Translations under genes and position numbers: made by a program | Shown here: piece by piece, positions 55,740 through 64,000 of the stretch | How the letters are laid out: every line of letters begins with the position of its first letter | Numbering within the stretch: the first letter of the stretch is position 1 | Origin: Azolla caroliniana | Lineage: Eukaryota; Polypodiophyta | Assembly (NCBI GenBank): GCA_043228905.1 | Contig: JBHGNT010000018.1 | Coordinates: 13,888,001 to 13,952,000, forward strand | DNA length: 64,000 bases | Direction of reading: 5' to 3' | Notes under the pieces: generated by a model | Databases searched by the model: none | Told to the model about the DNA's origin: nothing | Seen by the model: the letters and a program-made list of their open reading frames with translations, nothing else

Positions 55740-56940
55740 ACAATGTATATAGAAAACAAGAAAACTATATTAACAAGGAGCAAGAATGAACCAACAGTTA
55801 ACATGTTCACGTTCACAAGTGGAAGGATCGTGCATTCCACGTTTAGATTCCTTCTATAATGATGTAAATTTAGGCGGTGTACAAAAACTAGATACATTAG
55901 TATCACGTGTTTTTCAATCTAGTTAAAGTTTTTTATATTAACTTGCACTAACCGCCAAGAGAGATGTTTGCTAGTTGTAGAATGAATATTTATAAACTTA
56001 GAGTTACTCAAAACAAAATGAACTTAAATTGAACATTAACACAAATGAGAATGTATTTGGAGAAGTTGGTTGAGATTTACACAAAAGATGTTATCAGAAC
56101 ATTTTCTGAGTGGAAAATATGGATAATCAAATGTGATTAATAGTTCCACCTGGTAAAGGTTTCTGCATTTGAGACATCTTAATTTTCTGCCATTGTCTAT
56201 TAATTTGGCATACATTTTTGAAAAATGATATTTCTCAATGATACCTAAATATAAAATGTAGTTATATTTTGACATATGGTTCAACTTGGTATAAGCATTT
56301 GATATCTAGACTACAAAATCCTAATGAGTTTTAGGTGTGGGCATGTAACTTGATATCTATAGTAATTGATATTGAATTGGAAGATCTAATCCATGGTGGT
56401 TATATGATAAAGTTCAAGATCCCTAAATAACACTTGTGGTTCTTAAACATCCCAAGCTCAACTTTACTTTCTGGTCTGTGTGTGTAATTTATGTTAGGCT
56501 AAATTTTATTGGGTAAATTTAGTAGAGTCCAACAGTCTAATAGTCTAACATTCTAAAATTGTAACAATCTAAATCTCTTTGGTGATCAAAATCTAAATAC
56601 GAAAGCAATATACAATGGGGATAAGAAGAACCATCATGTGCATTAAACATGAATTCACGACCTTAAGCAACATTAGTGTACTACATTACAATGTGTAATT
56701 GACAACTATCCAATGTTATCAAAACATTCAAAATGTGTAAATGTGTATCTATATTCGAACACCAAAACTGTGGTAATGCATGGTCTAGAAGAAAACTTAT
56801 TATAACGAGGAACAACAATATATACCATTTCACCATTGTAACATATAAAACATAGTCCACCAAGAAGGAATTACTCAAACAATAGAATAAAATCGTTAGA
56901 TTAAAGAGAGTTTGGTACATTATAATGTGTCCAAATGCTT
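55740..56940. other. AT-rich stretch without recognisable features
   Basis: Six frames give only short ORFs with no family resemblance. I see no LTR ends, TSDs or RNA genes. It may be genuine intergenic DNA or very old transposon residue. Confidence 0.5.
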
Positions 56941-57715
56941 TTACAAAAAAGGGGGTGGCATTACATAATCCATGGCAATCAACGTATCTTGATCATTCTC
57001 ATCGTCATTGTTTTCAGGACACTCATCCAAATCCCGTGCATTGGAATTCCCTCGAGATAGACTAGCAATGGTGGGGTTCCCTGAAAGTTCATCATCGAGC
57101 TCAATAAGCTCCCCATTTTCACCAACTAATGGAGGAATTGGCTCACGAGAAGCTGTTTGAAAATGTTTAGTATCCATGATGTGCTTTGCCCCGACCTCCT
57201 CATCTTGATCCGACCATTCCCACCATGCTTTGATCCTCATGTTTATAAAACCTACTTGCTCCTCTTCCTTCTCCAATGCAACAGAATTGCGAAAGAGTTT
57301 CAACGCACATGCTGATGTTGTGCTTGTTACATATAAAGAATTTACTTAGCTTGATAAGAAGTTTCGAGTATCCTATGCCATAATGATCGATTAAAAGGAG
57401 GTGAACATACCCATGCCAGAGAATACGCCCAATATCCAATCCCCTTTGCTTGAGAACATCTCGATAAGGTGCATTATCAAATTTTGGGGCTTTTGGAAAG
57501 GATTGACACGACCACATTCCGTTGTGGTGACATGTCTCAACTTACGAGTCACTGCTGGATAAACAAGCTGATTAGAACCCCCAACCTCATTCGAATGCTC
57601 CTTTCTCTATAGTTTTCGCATTTCAACCAAATAGTCAATTGTGATGTATTCAATTTGCATTGATGAACCAAAATGACGATCCTCTATTCACTTTGGTCTT
57701 AATCCTGGAGTGCTC
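56941..57715 (-). pseudogene. Prokaryote-type N4/N6 DNA methylase C-terminal remnant
   Basis: Read on the minus strand across frames, about 57510-57425 gives NPFQKPQNLIMHLIEMF and GDWILGVFSG. After a roughly 90-base non-coding interval it resumes at about 57315 as TTSACALKLFRNSVALEKEE and QVGFINMRI. Together these match the KP..L...LI..FS..GD.IL..FSG.GTT...A..L.RN.VA.E core (the SAM-binding motif and its flanks) of the N6_N4_Mtase family. The interval starts GT and ends AG, so it may be an intron, though the phase is off by one base. Two in-frame stops upstream fit Trp codons hit by transitions. An acidic tail (CPENNDDENDQ) ends at the stop at 56941. The N-terminal half is lost at the junction with copia H. 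Confidence 0.62.
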
Positions 57716-58839
57716 TCCCACTTCCAAAAGGTCAAGGAGCAAGTTGAAAAAGAAACCGGTCGGCACATTCGATGCCTACTATCGAATGGAGGCAAGGAGT
57801 ACTTCTCCGATGAATTCACCTCCTACCTCAAAGTGAAGGCATTCGGAGAGAATTCTCGTGCCGACACACACCCCAATAAAATGGAGTAGCCGAAAGGAAG
57901 AATCGGCAAATACTCGAGGTAGCACACGCCATGATGCATGAGAAGCACATGCCGAACTTCTATTGGGCCGACGCGGCATCCACGACCGTCTATCTCATGA
58001 ACCGGTGCACCACTAATGGAGTGCATGAGCTAACTCCATACGAGCTCCTCGTCGGAAGGAAGCCGATCCTATCGCACGTCAAGGTGTTCGGAAGCATTGT
58101 GAATGTATGCATTCCAAACGAACAACGACAGAAGCCCGACGCGAAGTCGGAGGAATGTATCCTTATAGGATACTCGTCCAAGAAGAAGGCATACAAGTGC
58201 TACAACCCTTCTACTCGAGCGGTTCGGGTAAGTCGAGATGTAGTCTTCGACGAGTCCGCATCCTGGTATGCACCAGAGACAACTTCGACTCTGACTCCGC
58301 TCGACCCGGAATCCGCCGAACAAGAGGTAGAAGATGGAAATCACTTCAAACACATGTTTGAAGAAAGTTCGATTACGGCAAGGCCTAGTGGGCCACAAGA
58401 GCCCCCACACGACCCCAACACGTCGCGGCCAAGTACTAACTTGGACAAAGGCAAAGGTAAGATGCCCGAATACAAAGTCGACCACCCCGACGACAATGAT
58501 TCGGATGGATCAGTTCCCTCACTAGACAGTGAGTTTGGTGTACCCATCATGCGGACACCTGGAGGAAAGAAGGCGCTCACATTGGCAAGAGAAAAACTTC
58601 GACGCTCTTCTAGAGAGAAGAATCACGTCACTCGGCACAGCTATAACGAGTACATGGCCCATCATTACGCCTTCGTGATGAAGGTAGCAGTTGAACAAGA
58701 GCCCAAGAGCTCCACCGAAGTGGCTCGTAACCCACGATGGGTGGAAGTAGTCGACCTTCGCCCACACACTACAAGCCTTCGTCGCCGGCTTGAGGGGGAG
58801 GAACCGAGATTGCCACGACGAAGAAAGCCGAAGGCCTGA
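57716..58839 (+). pseudogene. Copia H integrase to linker, RT deleted
   Basis: Integrase reads from FQKVKEQVEKETGRHIRC (57722), GKEYFSDEFTSYL and, after stops at about 57890, through the open frame from 57931: EKHMPNFYWADAASTTVYLM, YELLVGRKPILSHVKVFGS, VSRDVVFDESASWY. The Ser/Pro-rich integrase-RT linker follows. At about 58740 the start of RT (VARNPRWVEV) jumps directly to unrelated C-terminal text (LRRRLEGEEPRLPRRRKPKA) and the stop, so RT and RNase H are absent. The 302-codon open frame at 57931-58839 is therefore a deletion product, not a host gene. Confidence 0.78.
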
Positions 58840-59160
58840 CGAAAGCGCATGAAGCCGACAAAAGCCAAAGCGGATGTCGGACGCCTAACACTTGAGCTTG
58901 AGGGGGCATGTTGAGAGATCAAGCTCAAGTTAGTTTAGTTAGTTAGTCAACCATGTAACTTTATAGTTACCTATATAGAATTTAGTTAGAAGTGTTGACT
59001 ATAATGACTTAAATAGAACCTTGTACTTGAGTGGGATATTCTAGATCCTCCCCTCCCAAGTAAATTTAATATAGGACTTACACTTTTGTATCTATATTCT
59101 ACTCACACATGTGCACCTTTGCACATGAGATGTATATATACCTCATTGTGGGTATTTTTT
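57716..59160 (+). mobile_element. Ty1/copia element H, 3' part
   Basis: A 5'-truncated copia starts inside integrase at about 57716 and ends with a polypurine tract (CTTGAGGGGGCA, 58897-58908) and a 3' LTR that begins TGTTGAGAGATC at 58909. The LTR's right end is not certain; 59160 is a guess before the microsatellite. It is related to copia C, E and G. Confidence 0.7.
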
Positions 59161-59226
59161 ATTTTGATGATGATAATGCTAATTTAATATAGTTACTCAT
59201 CCCCCATCTTGTGTTGTTCATAAGTG

Positions 59227-59228
<2 letters not shown>

Positions 59229-59300
<72 letters not shown>
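59229..59300 (+). repeat. (CT)n microsatellite
   Basis: About 72 bp of pure CT dinucleotides. Confidence 0.95.
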
Positions 59301-59302
<2 letters not shown>

Positions 59303-59329
59303 TCTCACACACATAAACACACATCACTT

Positions 59330-59854
59330 AATCTTCCGCTTATTAGCTTCATCACATAATTAGGTACTAATTAACCCTTGCTTAATTACTTACCTAATTC
59401 TTAACATATATGATTAATAACATACCCCTCCTATAAATAGGAATAGCTAGGGCAAACTAATTGTAATGAGGTGTATAGAGCTTTTGTAGTAGAGAGTAGA
59501 AGAGAGGGTAGCAGAGAGTAGGAAACGACGCGACAGTGCGCGCGAGAGAGGCATAATTTAGTGGAACTAGCCAAAACTCTAAGTGGCTATTCTCTGTTTT
59601 TCAGAGATTTGTAATTTGTTTTTCCTTCTATACCTCTATTCATAGTGAAGATCTATTGCTTGCTGTTTTTCCCTGGTTTAGGGTTTCCAAGTAAATCTTG
59701 TGTATCTTGTTTCTTGTTTTCTATTTTGTACATTTTCAGTCTATCTTTCTTGTCTATCTATGGTCCAAAACATATCAGTTTTCCCATATGGATTATGGGA
59801 ACTTTAGTTGGCATGATAGGTTGCTTTTTTGAAACAATCGTATTTATATTCCCG
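59330..59854 (+). other. LTR-like non-coding stretch
   Basis: It contains a TATA-like CCTATAAATAGG (about 59429-59440). It also has CTAGGGCAA and GGTTTAGGGTTTCCAAGTAAATC, an arrangement reminiscent of the copia M LTR. No TG/CA ends or duplication could be set, so this is only a possible solo LTR. Confidence 0.3.
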
Positions 59855-61205
59855 ATGGACCTTCTTGACTTGAAGTCTTGCGACATTGCCATGATTCACC
59901 ATTGGTAAGACATTTTCAGAGTTGTGAAAACATTGGACCTAGTTACCCAAAACTTTTGGTGGCCTTAGGTTTTGTCAATTTGTCATGGACTATGTTTCCA
60001 CTTGTGATGTATGTTGTTGATAAAAGATTCCTCAACATTGACCATATGGTTTATTGCAACCATTGCCCATTCCAGATGATCCTTAGGAATCCATTTATGT
60101 GGATTTCATCATAGATCTCCCATCTCCCAAAGGTTACGATGCTATTCTTACAGTGGAGGATCGTTTTACAAAAGTGATGCATTTTCTTCCATGTAGAAAG
60201 ACTTTTATTAGTCAAGAAGTGATAAATATTGTCATGGGAGAAGTTTTCAAGCATCATGGCCTTCCAAATGAAATCATTAGTGAAAGTGGGCCACAATCTA
60301 TTGCGAAGTTTTGGACACACTTACTTGAGATCCTTAGAGTTTCTCGTAAACTATCTTCAAGTTATCATCGTTAGACTGATGGTCAAACCAAACACACAAA
60401 TCAAACATTAGAGCAGAGTATCTCCATTGCTTTATCAACTATCAACAAGATGATTTGATGGATTTCTTACATATGGCAAAGTTTGCTTACAATAATTCAA
60501 TCCATTCTTCTACGAGATTCACTCCATTCTTTGCAAACATTGGACGTCATCCTCGTTGGATGATGCTCAAATATCCAAAAGTCTCAAACAATCTTGCTGT
60601 CAAGGATCTTCTAGAATAACTTAAAGAAATTCAAGCCATGCTTTTTGATCATTTGCTTATGCTCAAGCCAAATACAAGAACGTTGCATATAGACATTGCT
60701 TAGATTCTGCACCCGAAAAACCTAAGTTTCAAGTTAGCAATCATGCTATTATCTTATAATGTGAAGACTATTAGACCATGTGACAAATTGGATTTCCAAT
60801 GTCTAAGTTCATTAATTTTGTAATCTCTCATCAAGTCAACGATATTTCATTTTGTTTGTACCTGCCTTCACATATGTGTCTTCATCCAATATTTCACGTT
60901 TCATTGTTAGAGCCATGGACATCAAGTTCTATCACAAATTGGGTTGTTCCACCACCACTTCCGATTCAAAGTCTTGCTGAAGGACCTGAATATGAGGTAG
61001 AAGCTATTTTGGACTCCAAGTTCATTCGCAACAAGTAATATTACCGGGTAGATTGGCTTGGATACATGATTGACGATTGAACGTGAGAACCCACAAAGAA
61101 CGTCGCTAATGCCCCTGAACTTATACAAGAGTTTCATCTTTGCTACTCCAATAAACCAAAGCCTAGTTCATGCATTGTGACTCGTGGAACTCGTCAATGG
61201 AAGGG
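59855..61205 (+). pseudogene. Chromovirus (gypsy) integrase and chromodomain remnant
   Basis: From about 59890 frames alternate through the integrase zinc region (HDSPLVRHF, TQNFWWP, STCDVC), YGLLQPLPIPDDPW and the catalytic core at 60100-60375: DFIIDLPSPKGYDAILTVED, RFTKVMHFLPCRKTF, ESGPQSIAKFWTHLLE (second Asp replaced by Glu) and SSSYHR. The C-terminal part at 60840-61130 reads HPIFHVSLLEPW and AEGPEYEVEAILDSKFIRNK, then YYRVDWLGY and TWEPTKNVANAPELIQEFH, which is a chromodomain. The chromodomain would direct integration to marked chromatin. RT is missing upstream and stops are frequent. Confidence 0.82.
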
Positions 61206-61399
61206 ATGACGTCACAAAATGTCAATACCAAGATTTGAACCTGTAACCTTTAAACAAGATTCTTACACTCTAAATAAATGTTTTTATATTGTTATTATTG
61301 AAGATTATGTGGCACTAAACACAATGGAAGACCGCCAAATGACATACATGCATGCATGCCAAAGTGGCACACATCATGAATGCCAAGTGGCGATCATAC
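61206..61399. other. Non-coding, with a tRNA-like antisense segment
   Basis: The minus strand around 61225-61290 reads AAAGGTTACAGGTTCAAATC, containing a B-box match (GTTCAAATC). No clear A-box. Nothing else recognised. Confidence 0.3.
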
Positions 61400-61510
61400 G
61401 TGATAAGGTTCAAAAAAGTCCCTCACATCGACTTTTTGAATCACATAGGAAGCAAACAAAACTATCCAAAAGACACATGAAAGCAAAGTTTGGTGTTCTA
61501 GTTGTCATGA
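61400..61510 (+). pseudogene. Short LINE N-type fragment, plus strand
   Basis: KVQKSPSHRLFESHRKQTKL and the next 15 residues parallel LINE N (KVQKSPSHRLPRIAWEASKK) at 45955-45860. At the DNA level AAAAAAGTCCCTCACATCGA matches the reverse strand of LINE N. This is a third trace of the family, in the opposite orientation. Confidence 0.7.
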
Positions 61511-61580
61511 TATGACAAGACTCGAACTCATGACCTTATATTATATGGGTCGAACTCTTGACCATTATACCATCCATTGT
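61508..61580 (-). repeat. tRNA-derived SINE-like segment
   Basis: The minus strand reads GGATGGTATAATGGTCAAGA and, after a spacer, AAGGTCATGAGTTCGAGTC. GTTCGAGTC is a perfect B-box, and the 5' part resembles a degenerate A-box region. Confidence 0.5.
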
Positions 61581-61638
61581 AATACATAGGATATTATTTT
61601 CATTTAAGTTTTATTAATGTATATTCCAGATTTCTCTG

Positions 61639-61656
61639 GAACATTCTAGAAGCTTC
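61639..61656 (+). promoter_or_regulatory. Four-unit heat-shock element in the LTR
   Basis: GAACATTCTAGAAGCTTC is a perfect alternating GAAnnTTCnnGAAnnTTC array, the consensus bound by heat-shock factors. An extra TTC lies at 61632-61634. It ends 20 bp before the TATA box. Confidence 0.6.
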
Positions 61657-61676
61657 AGGATTACTCCTGAGAACAC

Positions 61677-61684
61677 TATAAAAG
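61677..61684 (+). promoter_or_regulatory. TATA box of the chromovirus LTR
   Basis: CTATAAAAG (61676-61684) is a strong plant TATA match, with the gag start about 300 bp downstream. Confidence 0.65.
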
Positions 61685-61981
61685 AAGGCACTAGGCATTA
61701 TCTTGAACCAAATTGGTTCAACGCCAGTCTTAAGCCTCATAGCTATCTTGTACTTACTCTTCCTATAATATATCATATGTTATCATCATCTCTCTCTCTC
61801 TCTCTCCTCTTCTCTTTCCTCTCTCTCGGTGCAGTCCCGTCCTCTTAGTACTAATAGTACTTCCCTTCTCTAGTACTAATTCTCTCTCTGTTTTAGTACT
61901 ATTCCTAATAGTTTGAACTAATTTTTCCTCTCTAGTCTTTCTTTTGGTTTCCCTCATCCTCTTATCTCTTTTTTCTATACA

Positions 61982-62980
61982 ATGGCATCTGTTAGCGCCT
62001 AAGAATACCAATCCGTTTTCTCCAAGCTACAGTGTCTAAAAGAAAAATTTGTTGCCTTGGAATAAGAAAACCAATAGTTGTTAGGGGATCTTCAACAAAT
62101 CGCCCTAGAAAAACAGCAAACACAACAACAACATGGGGAGTTAGCGTTACGTGTGCAACAACTCGAAGCAGCGTTGCAACAACAAGGATCAAGTCCCCAA
62201 GGATTTCATAAAGAGCCCAAGATTGGACTTCCTGTGAAATTTGATTGAACACGGTCGCAATTTAGGGGATTCCTCAATCAAGTACGCTTAGTCATTCAGA
62301 TGCATCCTTCTCGATACCTCATTGATGCATCCTGAGTCGGCCTAATAGGCACGTTGCTTAGCGGCTCAACCTTGGCATGGTTTGCTCAGCTTCTAGAAAA
62401 ACAATCGCCCTTACTTAATAACTTTGAAGACTTTATTAGTGAGTTTAAAGCTTGCTTTGGAGATACAGACAACATCCGGACGACGATCAACAAAATCCGA
62501 TGATGGCGTTAAGGCGATCGTCCAACCTCTGCCTACGTGGCAGATTTTCGTCTACTCGCTTCAGATATCCCCTGGGATGATCAGGCACTAATGGAGCAAT
62601 TTTGCTACAGCCTGCGAAACAATGTCAAAGACCTACTTCTAACCTTCCCCGAAGAACCAAATTCTCTTACGGAGGCAATCAGTCGAGCGGTCCGATGCGA
62701 CAACCGCCTTTTCGAACGACGTTCAAAACGTCAATTACAAATACCACGCTCTAGGCCGGAACCCACTTACGCCTCAGTCGTGGCTAAACCGTTTGCACGA
62801 GACATACCTCAACCAAATACTCCAACACCAATGGAGATCGACACCATGCGTCGATGTGGCTCGTTATTGGAAGAAGAAAAGCAACGATGACGTGCAAATC
62901 GATTATGTCTTTATTGCGGTGGACCAGGGCATATCACAATCAATTGTCCCCATAGGCCAAGAAGACAGGTAAATCAAATC
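61982..62980 (+). pseudogene. Chromovirus gag
   Basis: The ATG at 61982 (MASVSA) is followed quickly by a stop. The reading continues as a coiled-coil, Gln-rich N-terminus (SKLQCLKEKFVALE, ENQ, LALRVQQLEAALQQQG), then a capsid region (PSRYLIDAS, LSGSTLAWFAQLLEKQ, FEDFISEFKACFGDTDN). A clean run at 62537-62890 (VADFRLLASDIPWDDQALME, then FCYSLRNNVKDLLLTFPEEP) follows, and the zinc knuckle CLYCGGPGHITINC is at about 62906-62950. At least five in-frame stops are present, mainly TAG/TGA replacing Gln, Arg or Trp. Confidence 0.75.
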
Positions 62981-63018
62981 GTAGCTTGTACTAAACCCGA
63001 GTCAATTCTTCCCTTAGG

Positions 63019-63078
63019 AGTGTCTGATAGTATTAATAGTACTAATAGAGTGTCTGATAGTATTAATAGTACTAATAG
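63019..63078 (+). repeat. Perfect 30-bp tandem duplication in the gag-protease spacer
   Basis: AGTGTCTGATAGTATTAATA and ten further bases are repeated exactly (63019-63048 and 63049-63078). The length is a multiple of three, so the frame is kept. Confidence 0.92.
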
Positions 63079-63135
63079 CCCAAATATCTCAAACAAATTT
63101 GAAATCCTTAGTCAATTAGATGAAGAGTTAAATGA

Positions 63136-64000
63136 TTGAGTCCAGCCAAAATAGGAGCCATTTGGTTGGACAGCCCTAGATCTGTACAGCCCATTAGTGG
63201 TTCCATTCCCGCCAAGCAAGTTAGCAATGTGTTCCTAGCCCAAGTCATGGTTAGTACTAAAAGTACTCCCCAAGTACACATCCTAGCACTTCTAGATTCC
63301 GGAGCTAATTCTTGTTTCATGGATCGAAATTTTGCCCAAGCTTCTCAGATATCCTTAAGAAAACTTCCTTGCCCCACATCTATAGTAGTCATTGATGGTC
63401 ATCCCATTGCTTCCGGGAATATTGTAGAAGAGTCAGAACCCATTCAAGTTGTCCTAGGTAGTTTTGTGTGTGTAGTATCATTTAATATAATTAGTAGTCC
63501 AGAGCATCCCATTGTCTTGGGATTACCTTGGTTTGAATTACATAATCCAGACATCGACTGGAGAACAAGAGAAGTCCGACATCGACAACCCCAAGAATCT
63601 ACTCATCGAGTTTCAACTATTTCACTACGTCAATTACGCGAAGAAGGACACAAGGAGGCAATGTTCCTATTTGCAATATCAGTACATCCTCCAGCACTAT
63701 TAAGGAGGAATCCTTAGTGCAACTTCCGGCGAAATATCATCCTTATGCCGATGTATTTAAAAAGGTAAAAGCCAGTACTCTTCCTAATCATCGTCCCTAT
63801 GATTGTCCCATCGATTTACAACCAAGTGCAGAGCCACCATGGAGACCAATTTACAACTTGTCACCCACCGAGTTAGAAGTCCTTCGAGCCTACATAGAGG
63901 AGAACTTGGCAAGCAGGTTTATTCGTCATTTGAAATCTCCGGCCGGTGCACCCATCTTCTTTGTCAAGAAGAAAGATGGCTCACTTCATCTCGTCGTTGA
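63136..64000 (+). pseudogene. Chromovirus protease and RT start
   Basis: The protease at 63136-63717 has the catalytic LALLDSGANSCFMD (about 63280), HPIVLGLPWFELHNPDIDW and a following linker. A stop at 63717 is followed, in another frame, by PYADVFKKVKASTLPNHRPY, the RT approach and FIRH, AGAPIFFVKKKDGSL, the first RT blocks, which run off the window at 64000. The 193-codon protease frame is clean. Confidence 0.78.

Larger units (their letters stand above)
61619..64000 (+). mobile_element. Ty3/gypsy chromovirus-type element (Tcn1-like), 5' half
   Basis: LTR and leader (from about 61619, TGTATATTCC), gag (from 61982), zinc knuckle, protease and the start of RT, running off the window. The RT-proximal text (YDCPIDLQPS, PPWRPIYNLSPTELE, ENLASRFIRH) is of the fungal and non-seed-plant chromovirus type that I know as Tcn1-like. 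Several stops interrupt gag. Confidence 0.75.

Noticed and set aside
57931-58839. 302-codon open frame that could be taken for a host gene
   Set aside because: Its text is copia integrase and linker (FYWADAASTTVYLM, VSRDVVFDESASWY) fused by deletion to a tail. It is part of copia H.
55678-59300. Long (GA)n and (CT)n tracts as candidate arrays such as CRISPR
   Set aside because: They are pure dinucleotide microsatellites with no spacers.

Overview
This is plant nuclear DNA made almost entirely of transposable elements. I found no intact host gene, rRNA or functional tRNA gene. Ty1/copia, Ty3/gypsy (including a chromodomain lineage) and LINE sequences, tRNA-derived short repeats and long (GA)n/(CT)n microsatellites all point to a land plant. 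Several elements are of types I associate with non-seed plants (bryophytes, lycophytes, ferns): a gypsy family with fungal-like RT wording, a Tcn1-like chromovirus, and a prokaryote-type N4/N6 DNA methylase remnant. A bryophyte such as a liverwort is my best guess, but this is inference from family resemblance and no database search was possible.

Layout. (1) 1-20574: a minus-strand gypsy (A1) split by a 14.6-kb insertion. The insertion is gypsy K (LTRs 2741-3179 and 16930-17368, target duplication CGCCT), which itself carries copia L (5303-10478, target duplication GGCTG). K has gag-pol plus a long extra 3' ORF encoding a coiled-coil protein. (2) 20575-23483: LINE fragments of two kinds, a tRNA-like sequence and short tandem repeats. 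(3) 23484-40881: a deep nest. Copia G is cut by gypsy A2, which holds copia M (27981-31961) and LTR element B (32882-39534, target duplication GATGG). B's LTR holds copia C (33249-38589, target duplication CTATT), and B also holds solo LTR D (38696-39265, target duplication ACTTT). (4) 40882-45309: a truncated copia (E) joined directly to the gag and 5' LTR of another gypsy (F). (5) 45310-55460: a minus-strand LINE (N) with endonuclease and RT, split inside its RT by gypsy J (46600-53379, target duplication GTAAC). The two 750-bp LTRs of J differ at one base. (6) 55461-57715: a (GA)n tract, a featureless AT-rich stretch and a DNA-methylase pseudogene. (7) 57716-64000: a truncated copia (H), (CT)n, an LTR-like stretch, a chromovirus pol remnant with chromodomain, a LINE scrap, and the 5' half of a second chromovirus whose LTR has a four-unit heat-shock element just upstream of its TATA box.

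LTR divergence, counted by eye, gives relative ages: J 1/750, L 3/287, K 17/439, M about 29/525. These agree with the nesting order. Only J looks recent enough to have moved lately, and even J has a damaged second RNase H domain. The genes do not form a host pathway. Each element once carried its own capsid, protease, reverse transcriptase, RNase H and integrase (or LINE endonuclease and RT), and nearly all are now broken by stops, frameshifts, deletions and later insertions.
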